A stretch of DNA of 64,000 nucleotides from Rhineura floridana (GCF_030035675.1 NC_084482.1:230487943-230551942); one strand, 5' to 3'; shown: positions 45,401 to 56,439, counted from the first letter of the stretch. The notes: a model not told the origin generated them from the letters alone. Program-made: numbers and translations.

Positions 45401-46920
45401 CACCTGTATTTTGATCTGTTTTTATTCTGTTGTACATTGCCCTGAGAGCTTGTTGCTATAGGGCGGTCTAAAAGTGCAATAAATACTAATAATAATAATA
45501 ATTTTAATAGGGTCTTATCTCAAGAAATCCACATGAGAAAGGGTGTCAGGCAGGGTTGCATATTGGCCCCCTTTTTATTTAATTTCTTCATTAATGATAT
45601 AGTTTCAGCCACGGCCTCCCCATCATTCTTTCCACCCTCAATTAATCAAAAGAAGATCCCTGTTCTTCTCTATGCCGATGATTTACTCCTCCTCTCGCAG
45701 AACAAGATAGGTTTTAAACAAATGCTATTACACCTTCAAGACTATTGTAACTTACAATCTCTTAAAATAAATTACTCAAAATCAAAAATAATGGTCTGCG
45801 GGAAAGGTAGTAAAACCATTACCACCTGGCGATTAAATGGCCATAGCTTGGAACAGGTCCACACCTTTAAATACCTGGGCATCTATATCAACAATAAACT
45901 ATCTTGGTCCCAGCAATTGGCCCATATTAAGCTCCAATCATTAAGGGCCACCGGCCTCTTGAAGAAATTTTTCTACACCAAGGGTGGCCAATTAGTGGGT
46001 CCCATGGTTAAACTCTACACAACAAAAATCCTTTCGACAATACTGTATGGGAGCGAGATTTGGGGCCCCTCTCTACATCTTACCTTAGAACCACTCCAAA
46101 ACACTTTCTACAAGCACATTTTAGGCCTCCCTAAAGGCACTCCAGCAGCTTTTTTGAGAGCTGAACTTAATTCCCCTTCTCTAACGGCCAGAATTGACCT
46201 AGCGTTTTTACGCTACTGGAGGAAACTTTCAGTCATTGATCCCCCCTCTCTGGCTAAAGTATGTTGGGAGGACCAGCTGACAAAGGGAGGCTGGGCAAAA
46301 AATTGTCCAGCCCTAGGTGTACAGTACCTTTTAACCCCATCCCTGCTTACAAATCTCAATTCCACTACGCTACGTAATCAGATTTATGACCATGATAGGC
46401 ACCAAGACTCAGTAACAATCGCAAACTCTCACTTCTCCAAATGGTTCCCGCATATTAAACCGAATTACGATTGGCCAAAATACCTAGATACCTTGACGAG
46501 GGCCTCATTGTGTAGAGCCTACACTGAACTCCGCTTCCAAATGATGCCCTCATCCTATTTACAAGGCAGATATCTTGGCATCCCATATGACCAAAGGATA
46601 TGTATAGCCGGATGTACGGTGCCAGACGATTTATTTCATTATATCTTAGACTGCCAATTGTTTGATAATCCAAGGGCAAAATTTCTATTTCCTATACTTG
46701 ATACGTTAACTAATTTTAATAGCTTTCAAAAAGTAATTTTTCTTTTATCTTCGCCTCAACCGGGTGTAGTAACCCCACGGCAAATAAGAAACTCAGAATT
46801 AGTTTTATTAAGACTATTAGTGATAAAAATTAAATTTTTCACATTTTAATCAAGAAATGTACCTATGATTGTATCGCTCTTTTGTAACAGCCTATGGCTA
46901 TAAACAAATAAAAAATAAAA
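39490..46920 (+). mobile_element. APE-type LINE (possibly Vingi-like), split by an L2
   Basis: Parts at 39490-42542 and 45503-46920. An N-terminal region (39529-40461) has no domain I recognise. Endonuclease: IFWNIAGWSNKASDPEFLS, FDILCFQETWLTDEQD, LILGGDFNAKM, and SDHLPLSLK at 40.5-41.35 kb. RT: KAPGQDMISPDLYQTF, IPIFKKGDPANPSNYRPISL, AQAGFREGASTTDQLF and NFAAAFDSIDRSLLW at 41.77-42.54 kb, then RKGVRQGCILAPFLFNFFIND, LLYADDLLLLSQNK and LKINYSKSKIMV from 45.53 kb. A C-terminal CxxxC...H...C knuckle follows near 46.6 kb. Several stops and shifts are present. No RNase H was seen, which is one reason for suggesting Vingi in the I group, but clade placement is tentative. The 3' end is A-rich (AAACAAATAAAAAATAAAATGG). 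Confidence 0.7.
42543..45502 (+). mobile_element. L2-clade LINE inserted in the RT of another LINE
   Basis: Flanked by TTTAA on both sides (42538-42542 and 45503-45507). It starts inside the endonuclease and encodes DLIVDEAADLAFVTETWVSD, LVLGDLNIHAET and DHRLLKFRL, then a linker and RT up to FQSGFRPGFGTETALVALYDD and LLDLSAAFDTIDHGILL (frame 42574-44271, ended by TGA in place of an Arg codon). A short deletion follows. The frame 44268-45314 continues with YGVPQGSVLSPMLFNIYMNP, QQYADDTKLYFSF, TSRLDYCNALYVGLPLK and FRRQVKTYLFAQAF. The 3' end is GGGCGGTCTAAAAGTGCAA followed by AATAATAATAATAAT. It is close to complete for ORF2, with about two lesions. Confidence 0.92.
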
Positions 46921-47503
46921 TGGAAAAAATACTTCCCTCCCTCTTCCCACACCACGTGTAAGTTCCCTACTAAATCAGAGGGCGTTATCCAGCTTCTCCA
47001 CACCACACACCTTTGTGGCACATCCACTGTGTACATGGAAAGTATGTGGCTTCCTCCAAAGAGTCCTGGGACTTCTTATACAACCCAAGAGTGGCTGTAT
47101 ACTATAGCCAGTGGGGATTTTTCACATTCCGCAATGTTAAATGGAAAATAGCTCCCCATGCCATTCTGATGCTTCCCATAAGCTCATTTCAAAACAAAAC
47201 CTTCCAAGACGTATAGTCCTGAACTCAGAAAGGCTTGCTTAACAACCCTGTCAATTTTCATGCCGATACACAAAACAGTCAGAGAGAACAGACAGTTCAA
47301 AGTGAAAAAACAGAGAGAAAAACCTCAGAGCCCTTTTGGACTTTTTTCTGCCAGAGTTCTCATAATCTGTTGAAAGTCATTAAAAATCAGCTATGTTCAC
47401 AGAGTACCTGTAATCCTAATACTGACCTTGCCCCATACTCTTGTTAGCGGTGAACCAATCATAACCAGTTAAGAAAGTAATACTAGACGCCTTCAGCTAC
47501 TTC
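46921..47503. other. No recognised gene
   Basis: About 580 bases between the LINE end and a Copia LTR. It includes CCAAAGAGTCCTGGGACTTC near 47056, perhaps an old repeat piece. Nothing else can be supported. Confidence 0.4.
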
Positions 47504-48840
47504 TGTTAGGAAGAACTTTATTTGCAGCACACAAATAAGACCTTGGAATAGGCTGATAAGCAAACGTACGCAACAACACCACATAGACTCCTTCACCCCC
47601 ACACATTCTGCTGCCTGTTTCCCACATTTATAGGCCCCTAATTGGTACAGACAATCTCCTGCAGCTGTGTGATATTTACAACCTGAGCCTTTGCTTTCGG
47701 CTCTGCGTTAACCCTTTCTTCCCCTGCTTTCCTTGGGGATCGAAAACTGCAAGTCATTCTACTGGTAACATTCCCCCACCTTTCAATTCATGAGGAATGC
47801 AGACCATACATATTTTTGTCATAGTTATACACTGACTATGTTACATACATATATTTACATTTACATACATACATCATCTGTAATCAGTGATCGAGTCATC
47901 TAACTGTGACATCCAATCTCTACCCCCGTCCAGCATCGCGAACCATACTTTGAAATCCTGTTCAGTCCAGTCATCATCCCCTGTCTGCGGCTTTGCTGTT
48001 TTGCCTTTACTTTTGCAACCTTAAACCGGTCTGGAGGCTGCCCTAGGTTAGATCTTTGTGACCTGCGGGGTTCTACAACTGATTGCTCTATTTCGGGGGG
48101 TGTCTGACCTATTTCAATCCCTCTCTTATTCTCGATGCCCTCTTCCTTCTTCACGTGAAGGGAAGGCAGGCTTTCCCCGTTGGCTCTTGGGACACTACAG
48201 CTTTCTTGTGTGTCTACCTTGTGTATCTCGGTTGGCGTGGCACCCTCTTCACTGACATTTCCTTGGTGCTGCCTATTTGGGACATGACTGTGTCTAGTGT
48301 CTTCGTTCCAGAATACCACCAGGTCATTTTCGGTAGTTTGGGTTTCTGGACTTTTGGTTGTCACCTCCCGGCTTGCTATGACTCTTTGGGAGTTAACATC
48401 AAACACCCTGTATGCAGCCTTCTCATAACCCAGGATCAACCCCTCTCTCCATTCCTGACTTTTTCCATTTTTATGTGCTTTGAGTACATGCACCCAGCAT
48501 GCAGCACCGAATGGCTGAATGTGTGCGTGTTTAGGCTGGTGCCCATGTAACATCTCATACGGTGTTTTGTTTACAGCTATTGTATATAGCCTATTAATCA
48601 CATAATTAGCATACATAGCAGCTTCCCCCCCAAAACCAGATGTTAAAGTGCTTCCTTGCAACATTGCACGCATCATATTTTGAAGACATTTGTTACGGCG
48701 TTCTGCAGTTCCGTTCTGGTGCGGCGACCAAGAGGCAGTGAGAGAATGTTTTATCCCTCTCTCTTTAAGGAATCTCTGAACTGGTAACAACTCTGACCTT
48801 CATCTGGTGCAGTTTAAAAGTTGAAAAAATCCCTGGCTGA
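47504..48840 (-). mobile_element. Copia-type LTR retrotransposon fragment (fossil)
   Basis: A 267-base LTR-like unit (TGTTAGG to GGTAACA, 47504-47770) is followed by a purine tract on the minus strand, then by the C-terminal part of a Copia integrase and downstream region at 47.9-48.79 kb (SWSPHQNGTAERRNKCLQNM, CWVHVLKAHKNGK). The element is cut at about 48840 where LINE sequence begins. Only one LTR is present, so it cannot be dated. It is incomplete and distinct in sequence from the other two Copia copies. Confidence 0.8.
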
Positions 48841-48859
48841 TTTTTAATTATTGCCCTGG

Positions 48860-50009
48860 TCCCGCACTACAAATATCTCGGAATCATCTTCCACTCGTCG
48901 CTCAAATGGACCACTTATATAAGGGCCGCTATCCTAACTGCACGTACTACCGTCAAAAATATTGTACGCTTTTTCTTTCATAAAGGAGGGAGATATGTGC
49001 CTGCAGCCATTCAGATCTTTCAGTCAAAAATTATCCCACAGTTGCTGTTTGGAACGGCCATTTGGATTCATGCATTGGCCCCTGCTATAGAGGCAGTCTT
49101 CTCTTACTTCTTACGTCGATTGTTGGGCGTACCAAGGTGTGTACCAGCAGCTGCCCTTAGACTCGAACTTGGCCTCCTCTCTGTTGAATGCCAAGCTTGG
49201 ACGCTAACATCTAACTTTTGGGCCAAACTATCATATGAGCGGCTCTTGGGCCTTCTAATACATCTTTGGGACGATCCCTACTCATCTACCTGGAGTAAAA
49301 AACTATCGAGAAAATTCTCTTCCATCGGTCTATCTCACAAACATCTATCATCCCTAACCATTACCCCGGGCAAATCTTCTATCCGAACTCACCTCAAAGA
49401 TATTGACTATCAAACTGCAGTTACAAATGCCACAAAAACCTGTTCTCTTCTATACTTTAAACTCAACCCGGAACCCTTCAAATATGCCCCTTACTTGGAC
49501 TTTCTTACAGATCCAAATCTTCGTTTGGCTTTCACTAGGGCGAGGTTTAATTCCATTCAATCAGCTCTACTTTCAGGAAGATTTCAAAAGATTCCTCTGG
49601 ACCAACGACTGTGTCCCTGTGGCAATGCTGTTATTGAAACGCTCGCACATGTTATATTCGACTGCCCAATATACAACTCCTTACGATGTAATATGCTATC
49701 AAATATATTTCTAAACATTACCTCTATGGCACCTAAGAACAAGATTGGCCATCTTCTATCAGGACGTAATAAAGACACCACTATAAGAGTGACCAAATTT
49801 ATTCATTTGGCGCAACGGAAGCATTTGGAACTCTGGCCTTCCTAATCTGACTATGTTATGCGGAACTTGATATGAACACCAACCTTTATTGACTTAGTTT
49901 TAATGCAATATTGTTTTATAATTTTAAACTCTCATGTACTGTAAATCCCTATATTAGGACGGGTCTTTGACCGCAAATAAATTATTATTATTATTATTAT
50001 TATTAATTA
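48860..50009 (+). mobile_element. LINE 3' end related to the 39.5-46.9 kb family
   Basis: The frame at 48997-49845 matches the C-terminal part of the LINE at 46 kb in layout (HKGGRYVPAAIQIFQSKIIP against TKGGQLVGPMVKLYTTKILS; FGTAIWIHA; LLGVPRCVPAAALRLELGLL) and ends with the CPCG...H...C knuckle (RLCPCGNAVIETLAHVIFDC). The 3' end is GACCGCAAATAAATTATTATT with an ATT repeat, unlike the A-rich tail of the other copy, so it is a sister family. The 5' side is truncated, next to the Copia fragment. Confidence 0.75.
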
Positions 50010-50116
50010 ATTTAATAAATTTTGGCTGAAAGCCAATGAAAGCGTTGGGCATGCTCAGTAAGAACCAACTGTAGTGTTCTAAAAACCTCACAGCTGCTGG
50101 GCCTGGCTAATCAGGG

Positions 50117-50403
50117 GGCCACACCCACACCAGACTTGATTTCACGTGAGATAGTCCTGGCTTCCCTCACAGAATCCTGGGAAGTGTAGTTTGTGAAGGG
50201 TGCTGAGAGGAGACTCCTATTCCCGACAGAGCTCCAGTGGCCAGAGTGGTTTAACAGTCAGCCACTCTGATTGAAGGTCTGTGAGGGGATCAGGGCGTCT
50301 CCTTTCAACTCTCAGCACCCTTCACTAACTACACTTCCCAGGATTCTTTGAGAGCAGCCATGACTGTCCAAAGTGGAATAAAGGCCTGGTGTGAATGTGG
50401 CCA
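50117..50403. mobile_element. Palindromic MITE
   Basis: Two inverted arms of about 98 bases: the left has GCCACACCCACACCAG to GAATCCTGGGAAGTGTAG and GAAGGGTGCTGAGAG; the right is the mirror, ending CTGGTGTGAATGTGGCC. A loop of about 90 bases contains CCAGAGTGGTTTAACAGTC. It is non-coding. This foldback type is abundant in reptile genomes; superfamily (hAT?) not settled. Confidence 0.75.
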
Positions 50404-50592
50404 GGGACAGTTTTGGGTTTAAATTTGGGTGGGAGGCTACATGTGCCTGCTGTAGAATAAAAAGTTCGGGGAAATGCTGAAAAGCAATGATAATGTTCAC
50501 AATGTTTTCCTTTTGGAAAGGAAAGGGGCTTCCCCTCTACCCAGTGCCCACCCATCCAATCTCCTTCCCCTCCCCTCCCTGCCCCTCTCCCA

Positions 50593-50802
50593 GTCAGTGT
50601 TGGACTATGACCTGGGAGACCAGGGTTCGAATCCCCACACAGCCATGAAGCTCACTGGGCGACCTTGGGCCAGTCACAGCCTCTCAGCCTCAGATGAAGG
50701 CAATGGTGAAACACCCTCTGAATACTACTTACCATGAAAACCCTATTCATAGGGTCAACATCAGTGGGGATTGACTTGAAGGCAGTCCATTTCCATTTTC
50801 AA
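50593..50802 (+). mobile_element. tRNA-derived SINE with BovB-like tail
   Basis: B box GGTTCGAATCC near 50625, a core with GGCGACCTTGGGCCAGTCAC, then GGCAATGGTGAAACACC, CCTATTCATAGGGTC and a tail GACTTGAAGGCAGTCCATTTCC. Order and tail fit squamate (Sauria-type) SINEs, which are known to use BovB machinery. The 3' part also occurs at 9650-9760. Confidence 0.75.
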
Positions 50803-51235
50803 ACATGATTGCACAGAAATTAAACCCATTGAACTCAAAACATATGCAAATGATCAAACCCACCCTCCCTTCTCCTCCTTCCTATTCCTTGCCCCTTCCC
50901 TCCCCCTTCCTTTGCCCCTCCCTCCCCATCTCCACCCCCTCCCCTTCCTCTTCCTCCTCCCCATGGTTAGTTTTACCTATCTTTAGCATGATTGCATGGA
51001 AGTAAATACCACTGAACTCTATAAGCATGCAAATGATCAAACCTGCCTTCCCCTTCCATTGCCACCTCCAATACGGTCCTTCCCCCTTCCCCTCTTCCTC
51101 CCCCATGGTCAGTTATTCCTATCCTAACCATGATTGCATAGGAGTAAATCCCATTGAACTCAATACACATGCAAATGATCAGACCTGCTTTTTTCCCTCC
51201 TTCCCCTCTTCCTCCTCCTCTGCCCACTCAGAGGC
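50803..51235 (+). repeat. Three tandem ~130-185 bp repeats, pyrimidine-rich
   Basis: Three times the run CATGATTGCA, GAA-TAAA-CCCA-TGAACTC, ATGCAAATGATCAAACC is followed by 60-120 bases of nearly pure CCT/CTTCC (starts near 50803, 50988 and 51129). Each + strand copy is C/T-rich with several TCCTCC runs. It looks like local tandem duplication of an old repeat piece. Confidence 0.8.
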
Positions 51236-51494
51236 ACATGTTACCAAATTCTTCCAAGCTACACAGCAAGTGGATTGGACTGTGAAAGACCAACCCAAAT
51301 TGTGCTTGCATTTGGACCAATTTGTGGGGCAGTCCAATATCTCAGAGAGGAGTTCAGGTCTCCTGCTCCCCTGGTGCATTCACTAGAGCTGCCCAATTTC
51401 CCTGCTTTTTAAAGTTTGATAGAAATAGCAGTGGGCTATAGGTAGATTCTTAAAACGCAAGATTTTTGCCTATTAGTGAATTTCTATAAGAAGC

Positions 51495-51885
51495 CACTGG
51501 GAGTTTTCATTAAGGGATTTGGAGCAAAATGTCATCGCTTTATGGAGGACATGCAGCTATATTTCTCCATTACATCTGGACTGGAAGTGACTGTGGCGCA
51601 TCTGGACCAGCGCCTGGGTGCAATGGTGCCTGGATGAGAGCCGATAACTTTTAAACCTTGGCAAGAAGGAGGCCTTTGAGTGAGTGGTCCCTGTGTCTGG
51701 GAGATCGCTCAGCTACCTGATCTGGACTGTGTTTTACTCCCTCTGAAAGCACAGATCCATAGCCCTGGACCCATCATGGCTGGGAGTCCTTTTTACCAGT
51801 TCCAGCTGGTGAAACCGCTACGGCCATTCCTGGACCAAGATAGCTTGGCCACTGTGTAGCTAGCTCTGGTAATGTCAAGACATTA
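51495..51885 (+). mobile_element. Old L2-like LINE fragment
   Basis: Diverged but collinear with L2 RT. GGATTTGGAGCAAAATGTCATC then ATGCAGCTATATTTCTCC parallels the FGVRCHQYADDTQLYFS region; TTTACCAGTTCCAGCTGG and CTACGGCCATTCCTGGACC parallel FYQLRLVAQLRPYLD. There are many lesions. Confidence 0.65.
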
Positions 51886-52252
51886 TTGAGAAGGGGCAGC
51901 TGGAAGACGGTGATGCTGCTGGAAGATTAGAGCAATTCATTTTATGGAGTTAAGTATTTGTTCCAGCGCATCTCTTTGTGGGACCCTGTGGCCGTGAAAG
52001 GAGGATTGCTCTGCCTTCGGCTGTCCTGTCCTGGGGGGGGGGTTCTGGGGGCTTTTTAATTGGGCAACATTTGGGGATTACTTGCAAGCCACCTTGGAAG
52101 GATTTATATCCTGAATGGTGAGATATAAATTAATTGTAGCTAATGAGCCAATAAACAAATAACTCTCCTTCCCACCCCCAAAAAAACCCCTGTGGGAGGA
52201 CACTGCCCCCCTTCTAGCCCCAGCAGAACCCCCTTTGCTGCTGCCCCACTGA
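51886..52252. other. No recognised gene
   Basis: Contains a GGAAGGATTTATATCCTGAATGGTGAGATATAAATTAATTG run near 52100, a diverged retroposon tail. Nothing coding is supported. Confidence 0.4.
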
Positions 52253-52760
52253 TGTTGGGGGGTCTCTGGAAGGACCTTCCTCTTCCTACCCCCTAACATG
52301 GGATCTCTGCTGACCTGGAGGCTCCTCTACGTCCAGCACATCCAGAGGGCAGACTAGCACCGCCCCCCAAGGAGGACCCCCAAGTCCATTGCGCAGGAGC
52401 CCCCATACTTTCTGCTTCTCCTCCTCCACCCCCAGCTGACTCCGGAGTGGGACTTACTCCTCTCAGCCCCAGAAGAAACTCCTGCCCAAGCCCCTCCCCT
52501 CCAATGGGGCTCCAATGGGGCTCCGAACGGAACTTGTTAAGTGAAGGGGCAAAATTGAGATTTTTCTGTGATTCTCTGCTCTTCCTAGATTTGTGGGAGG
52601 GGGGGAGGGGAGCTTCTTGTTAGGATAGGCTTCATTCCCTTTACCTGTGATGCTCTGACTGACTTCCTTCCGTCATTGATACCAATACATACGACCACCA
52701 CCAGCCATCAACAGAAAAGTAGACCTGAAAACTGGAAAAAGCCAACTGTGCCATCAGCTA
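52253..52760. repeat. Right arm of the inverted duplication
   Basis: Reverse complement of the window's first ~555 bases. GCCAACTGTGCCATCAGCTA at 52741-52760 mirrors bases 1-20, and CTGCCCAAGCCCCTCCCCTCC mirrors the stretch near 305-325. The exon-like ATG-GAG-GAG of the left arm reads GTA-GAG-GAG here. Several small indels separate the arms. Confidence 0.65.
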
Positions 52761-52859
52761 GAGATCTTTCCTTTAGAACTGTGGCTTCTCCGTGCAACCT
52801 GACTGACTGTTAACTGTTGTGAGGGAATGAAAGGGAAATGAATGGCCTGAAAGCCAATC

Positions 52860-53172
52860 CCGACAAATATATAAATTTAAAAACACAGTTTAAAAAATTT
52901 AAAAACACATGCTAAAATGCATGGGAGAAGAGGAAAGCCTTGTCCTGGTGCCGAAAAGATAAGTGTTGGCACCAGGCACACCTAGTCAGGGAGATCATTC
53001 CATAATTTGGGGGTCACCACTGAGAAGGGCCTCTCCCTTGTTGCCACCCTCCCAGCTTCCCTCGGAGTAGGCACTTGGAGGAGGACCTTTGATGTTGAGC
53101 ATAGTGTACAGGTGGCTTCATGTTGGGAGAGGCGGTCCATCAGGTATTGTGGTCCAAAGCCAGGTAAGTCTT
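52860..53172 (-). mobile_element. L2-like LINE C-terminal fragment
   Basis: On the minus strand the text parallels the L2 end at 45.2 kb: TTATGGAATGATCTCCCTGA (WNDLP), GCCCTTCTCAGTGGTGACCC (PFSVV), and a GTCTTACCTGGC-like start. It is diverged and broken, and lies next to CR1. Confidence 0.55.
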
Positions 53173-54805
53173 TATAGAATCATAGAGTTGGAAGGGGCCT
53201 TGTAGATCATCGAGTCCAACCCCCTGCTCACAGCAGGAAATCCACAGCTAGAGCATCTCCCGCAGATAGCTGTCCAGCCTCTGCTTCAAGACATCCAGCG
53301 AAGGGGATCCCACCACCTCCTTAGCAGTCGGTTCCATTGCCGAACTGCCCTTACTGTCAAGAAGTTCTTTCTAATGCCCAATCTGAATCTACGCTCCTGC
53401 AACTTAAAACCATTAGACCTAGTCCTACCCTCTGGGGCAGCAGTGAACAAATCTGTACCCTCCTCTATGTGACAGCCCTTCAGGTACTTAAAGAGTGCAA
53501 TCATGTCACCCCTCAGCCTTCTCTTCACCAGACTGAACATGCCAAGTTCCTTCAACCTTTCCTCATAAGACTTGTTCTCCATACCGGCTATCATCCTCAT
53601 CGTCCTCTTCTGAACCCTCTCCAACTTCTCTATATCTTTCTTAAAATGAGGCGCCCAGAACTGAACGCAGTATTCCAGATGAGGCCTGACTAATGCAGAA
53701 TATAGTGGGACTATTACTTTCCTCGACCTGGAAACTATAGCTCTGTTTATGCAGCCCAAAACCGCGTTTGCCTTTTTTGCCGCAGCATCACACTGCTGGG
53801 TCATGTTCAACTTGCGATCCACTACAATTCCAAGGTCCTCCTCAGACGCACTACTGCTAAGCTGGGTATTTCCCATCCTCTACCCGTGCATTTTGTTTTT
53901 GTGGTCTAAATGTAGAATCCTGCATTTGTCTTTATTCAATGTCATTTTATTAATTTCAGCCCAATTTTCTAGTCTATCCAGGTCCCTTTGGATTTTATTC
54001 CTGTCTTCCATTGTGTTAGCTATCCCTCCCAGTTTTGTATCATCCGCAAACTTCATAAGGCTTCCCTCCACCCCATCATCTAAGTCATTGATAAAAATGT
54101 TGAAGAGTATCGGCCCCAGGACAGAACCCTGTGGCACTCCACTCGAGACCTCCTTCCAGCCCGAAGCAGAGCCACCGACGACCACTCTTTGAGTATGGTT
54201 TTCCGACCAGTTGTGAATCCACCTGACAGTATTTTCATGTAGTCCACATTTGACCAGTTTGCTAATCAAAAGGTCGTGGGGGACTTTTTCAAATGCTTTG
54301 CTGAAATCTAGATAGATGACATCTACAGCATTTCCACCATCTACTAAGCTAGTGACCCGATCAAAAAAAGAGATGAGATTAGTTTGACAGGATTTTTTCT
54401 TGACAAACCCATGCTGGCTCCTACTAATCACAGCATTGTCATCTAGATAGTTGCCAATGGACTCTTTTATTATCTGTACTAATATCTTTCCCGGTATTGA
54501 AGTCAGACTGACCGGCCTGTAATTCCCTGGATCTTCTTTTTTACCCTTTTTAAAGAGCGGGACGACGTTTGCCCATCTCCAATCCTCCGGCACCTCTCCC
54601 GTTCTCCAGGATTTCTCAAAGATGATGGCAAGAGGTTCCGAGAGCACATCCGCGAGTTCCTTCAATACTCTGGGATGCAGTTCATCAGGCCCTGGAGATT
54701 TGAACTCATTTAGGTTAACTAGGTATTTCCTGACTATCTCCTTATCAATCTCGAACTGCAGTCCTGACCCCTTACTGAGATTGCTACCGATGCAAGGTTG
54801 CACAC
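53173..54805 (-). mobile_element. CR1-clade LINE, 5'-truncated
   Basis: A different CR1 family from the 27 and 37 kb copies. The 3' end at 53173 has the classic ATAGAATCATAGAGTTGGAAGGGGCC. The minus-strand frame at 53880-54881 encodes FKSPGPDELHPRVLKELADV, NYRPVSLTSIPGKILVQII, RSQHGFVKKKSCQTNLIS, YLDFSKAFEKVPHDLLISKL, SGVPQGSVLGPILFNIFIND and KFADDTKLGGIANT. The frame at 53286-53876 gives [20 protein letters not shown] and the C-terminus. One break lies between the frames near 53878. Otherwise RT is well kept. Confidence 0.9.
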
Positions 54806-55620
54806 TGATATTACAGACAGCCCCATGGTTTTCTTGGCAGCCATGAAGCCCTGACTGGACCTGTGAGTCTAACCTCAACATGTATGTTGAAGTCGCCCAG
54901 GACCATCAACCTGGGGAACCGCAACACCAATGCCAAGACCAGCTCCACCAGCTCAGGGAGGGAGACTTTTGGGCAGTGGGGTGGCTGGTACTCCAACAGA
55001 ATCCCCACTCTGTCTCCCTGACCCAATGCCAGGCACATACACTCACAGCTGGAAATGTTAGGGACAGGGTACCTGGCAGAGGAGATAGATTCCCTGCAGA
55101 CAATTGCGACCCCACCTCCCCGTCCCCTGGATCTACGCTGCTGGAGTGCCACAAAACCTGGTGTGCAGAGAAACCTACTCCGCCTTGGACATTTAGCCAG
55201 GTTTCGGTAATACAGGCAAGGTCAGCACATTCATCCAGGATTAAGTCCTGAATGAAAGTGGTTTCCTTAGTCACTGACCTTGCATTCATCAGCAGGACAA
55301 TAAGATCCAGGGAGTTCCCAGCATAGCTACCAGTGTCCAGAGGTTTGGAAGGGGGACCGGTAGAGATGCAAGCACAAAGGTGTCTTATATCCCTTCCTCT
55401 GGAACGGCCAGTCTGGCTCCCACAGCTATTACGTCTCCTGCCCAATATTACCTCAATGGCAGGCCCCTGACTACTCCCATTCGCCCTGTATTTGTGCTTC
55501 TTCAAAGTCCACAGCACCTTTGATACCCTGCCCAATATTACCTCAATGGCAGGCCTCTGACTACTCCTACCCCGGCACATGTTAAAAGAAGCCTGACACT
55601 GGGGGGGGCGAGCCTTGGCT
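54806..55620 (-). mobile_element. L2-clade LINE 5' part
   Basis: Minus strand: a 5' leader with a ~90-base direct duplication (CAATATTACCTCAATGGCAG at about 55443 and 55533), then VLLMNARSVTKETTFIQDLI, ADLACITETWLNVQGG, CLALGQGDRVGILLEYQPP and LMVLGDFNIHVEV (endonuclease). It stops at the CR1. The downstream RT is not on the other side of the CR1, so the two L2 pieces flanking the CR1 do not make one simple split element. Confidence 0.75.
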
Positions 55621-55824
55621 AGAGGTGGCTCTTATGAGGGGGAGCTCATTTCCCCACCCTCTGGCAGTTGTCTTCTCCCTTGTGAGCCCCAACTGGCTTC
55701 AGCTGTCCCAAGACCTTGCAGGGAGTAGCAGTCGACACCTGAGGAAGCCTGCAGATGGAGTTGTGCAGGAGGCCACAGCAGCAAGGTGTAGGTTCTGCTG
55801 GGTTTCTCTCACCTTCTCTCAACT

Positions 55825-55995
55825 TACGGCGACCCCCAGAATCAGTGACCTCTAACAGCATCTGTCATGAACCACCCTGTTCAGATCTTGCAAGTTCAGG
55901 TCTGCGGCTTCCTTTATGGAATCAATCCATCTCTTGTTTGGCCTTCCTCTTGTCTTTTGGAGTGAGTCATGTCTTTTCATTATGTGTCCAAAGCG
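55825..55995 (+). repeat. Unclassified repeat, uninterrupted copy
   Basis: GAATCAGTGACCTCTAACAG, CCACCCTGTTCAGATCTTG, GGAATCAATCCATCTCTTG and TATGTGTCCAAAGCGTCATG in one piece. It serves as the reference for the split copy at 36505-39500. Confidence 0.6.
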
Positions 55996-56105
55996 TCATG
56001 AAAACCTGAATTCAAGATGGTTGTGTAGCAAAGAATTGTGCGGGTTCATTTGTTAAAGTGGGATCTTAACAGGTTAACATTTGGCTTCTGTGTTAGAGCT
56101 CTGAG

Positions 56106-56439
56106 TGTTGGATGTTGTATCTGGCGCAAGCAGATGCCCAGGATGCAGAACAGTATAGTGACAGGCTAGATGCCAGTTGAAGCAATGAGCCGGACAAGCA
56201 ATAAGTTTTAAGAGTCACTTTACTGACAATATATCACAAGCTCTCTCTGTACAAACTCCTCGACCCCCACACTCATAAGTGTCTGCTGGCCCTCTATATA
56301 GATAAGGCCAGCTGCCCGAGCCTAGGTTTCTTAGCAACGTGTCCTTGAAGATGGCTCGAGCTCTGCCAACTTTCGCTGCTAAGTCAAGTAGCTCACTTGT
56401 GGAAATTTAACCTCTGCTTTCTCGGTTTAATAGCCAACA
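56106..56439 (-). repeat. 3' LTR of Copia element 2 (left side)
   Basis: 334 bases from TGTTGGATG to AATAGCCAACA, followed by the purine tract of the element (pyrimidine-rich on this strand). Confidence 0.9.

Noticed and set aside
50600-50660. tRNA gene suggested by a B box
   Set aside because: The B box belongs to a SINE with core and BovB-like tail; the tRNA fold is not complete.
53337-54192. Sense frames over the CR1 at 53-54 kb
   Set aside because: Shadows of the CR1 RT read on the minus strand.
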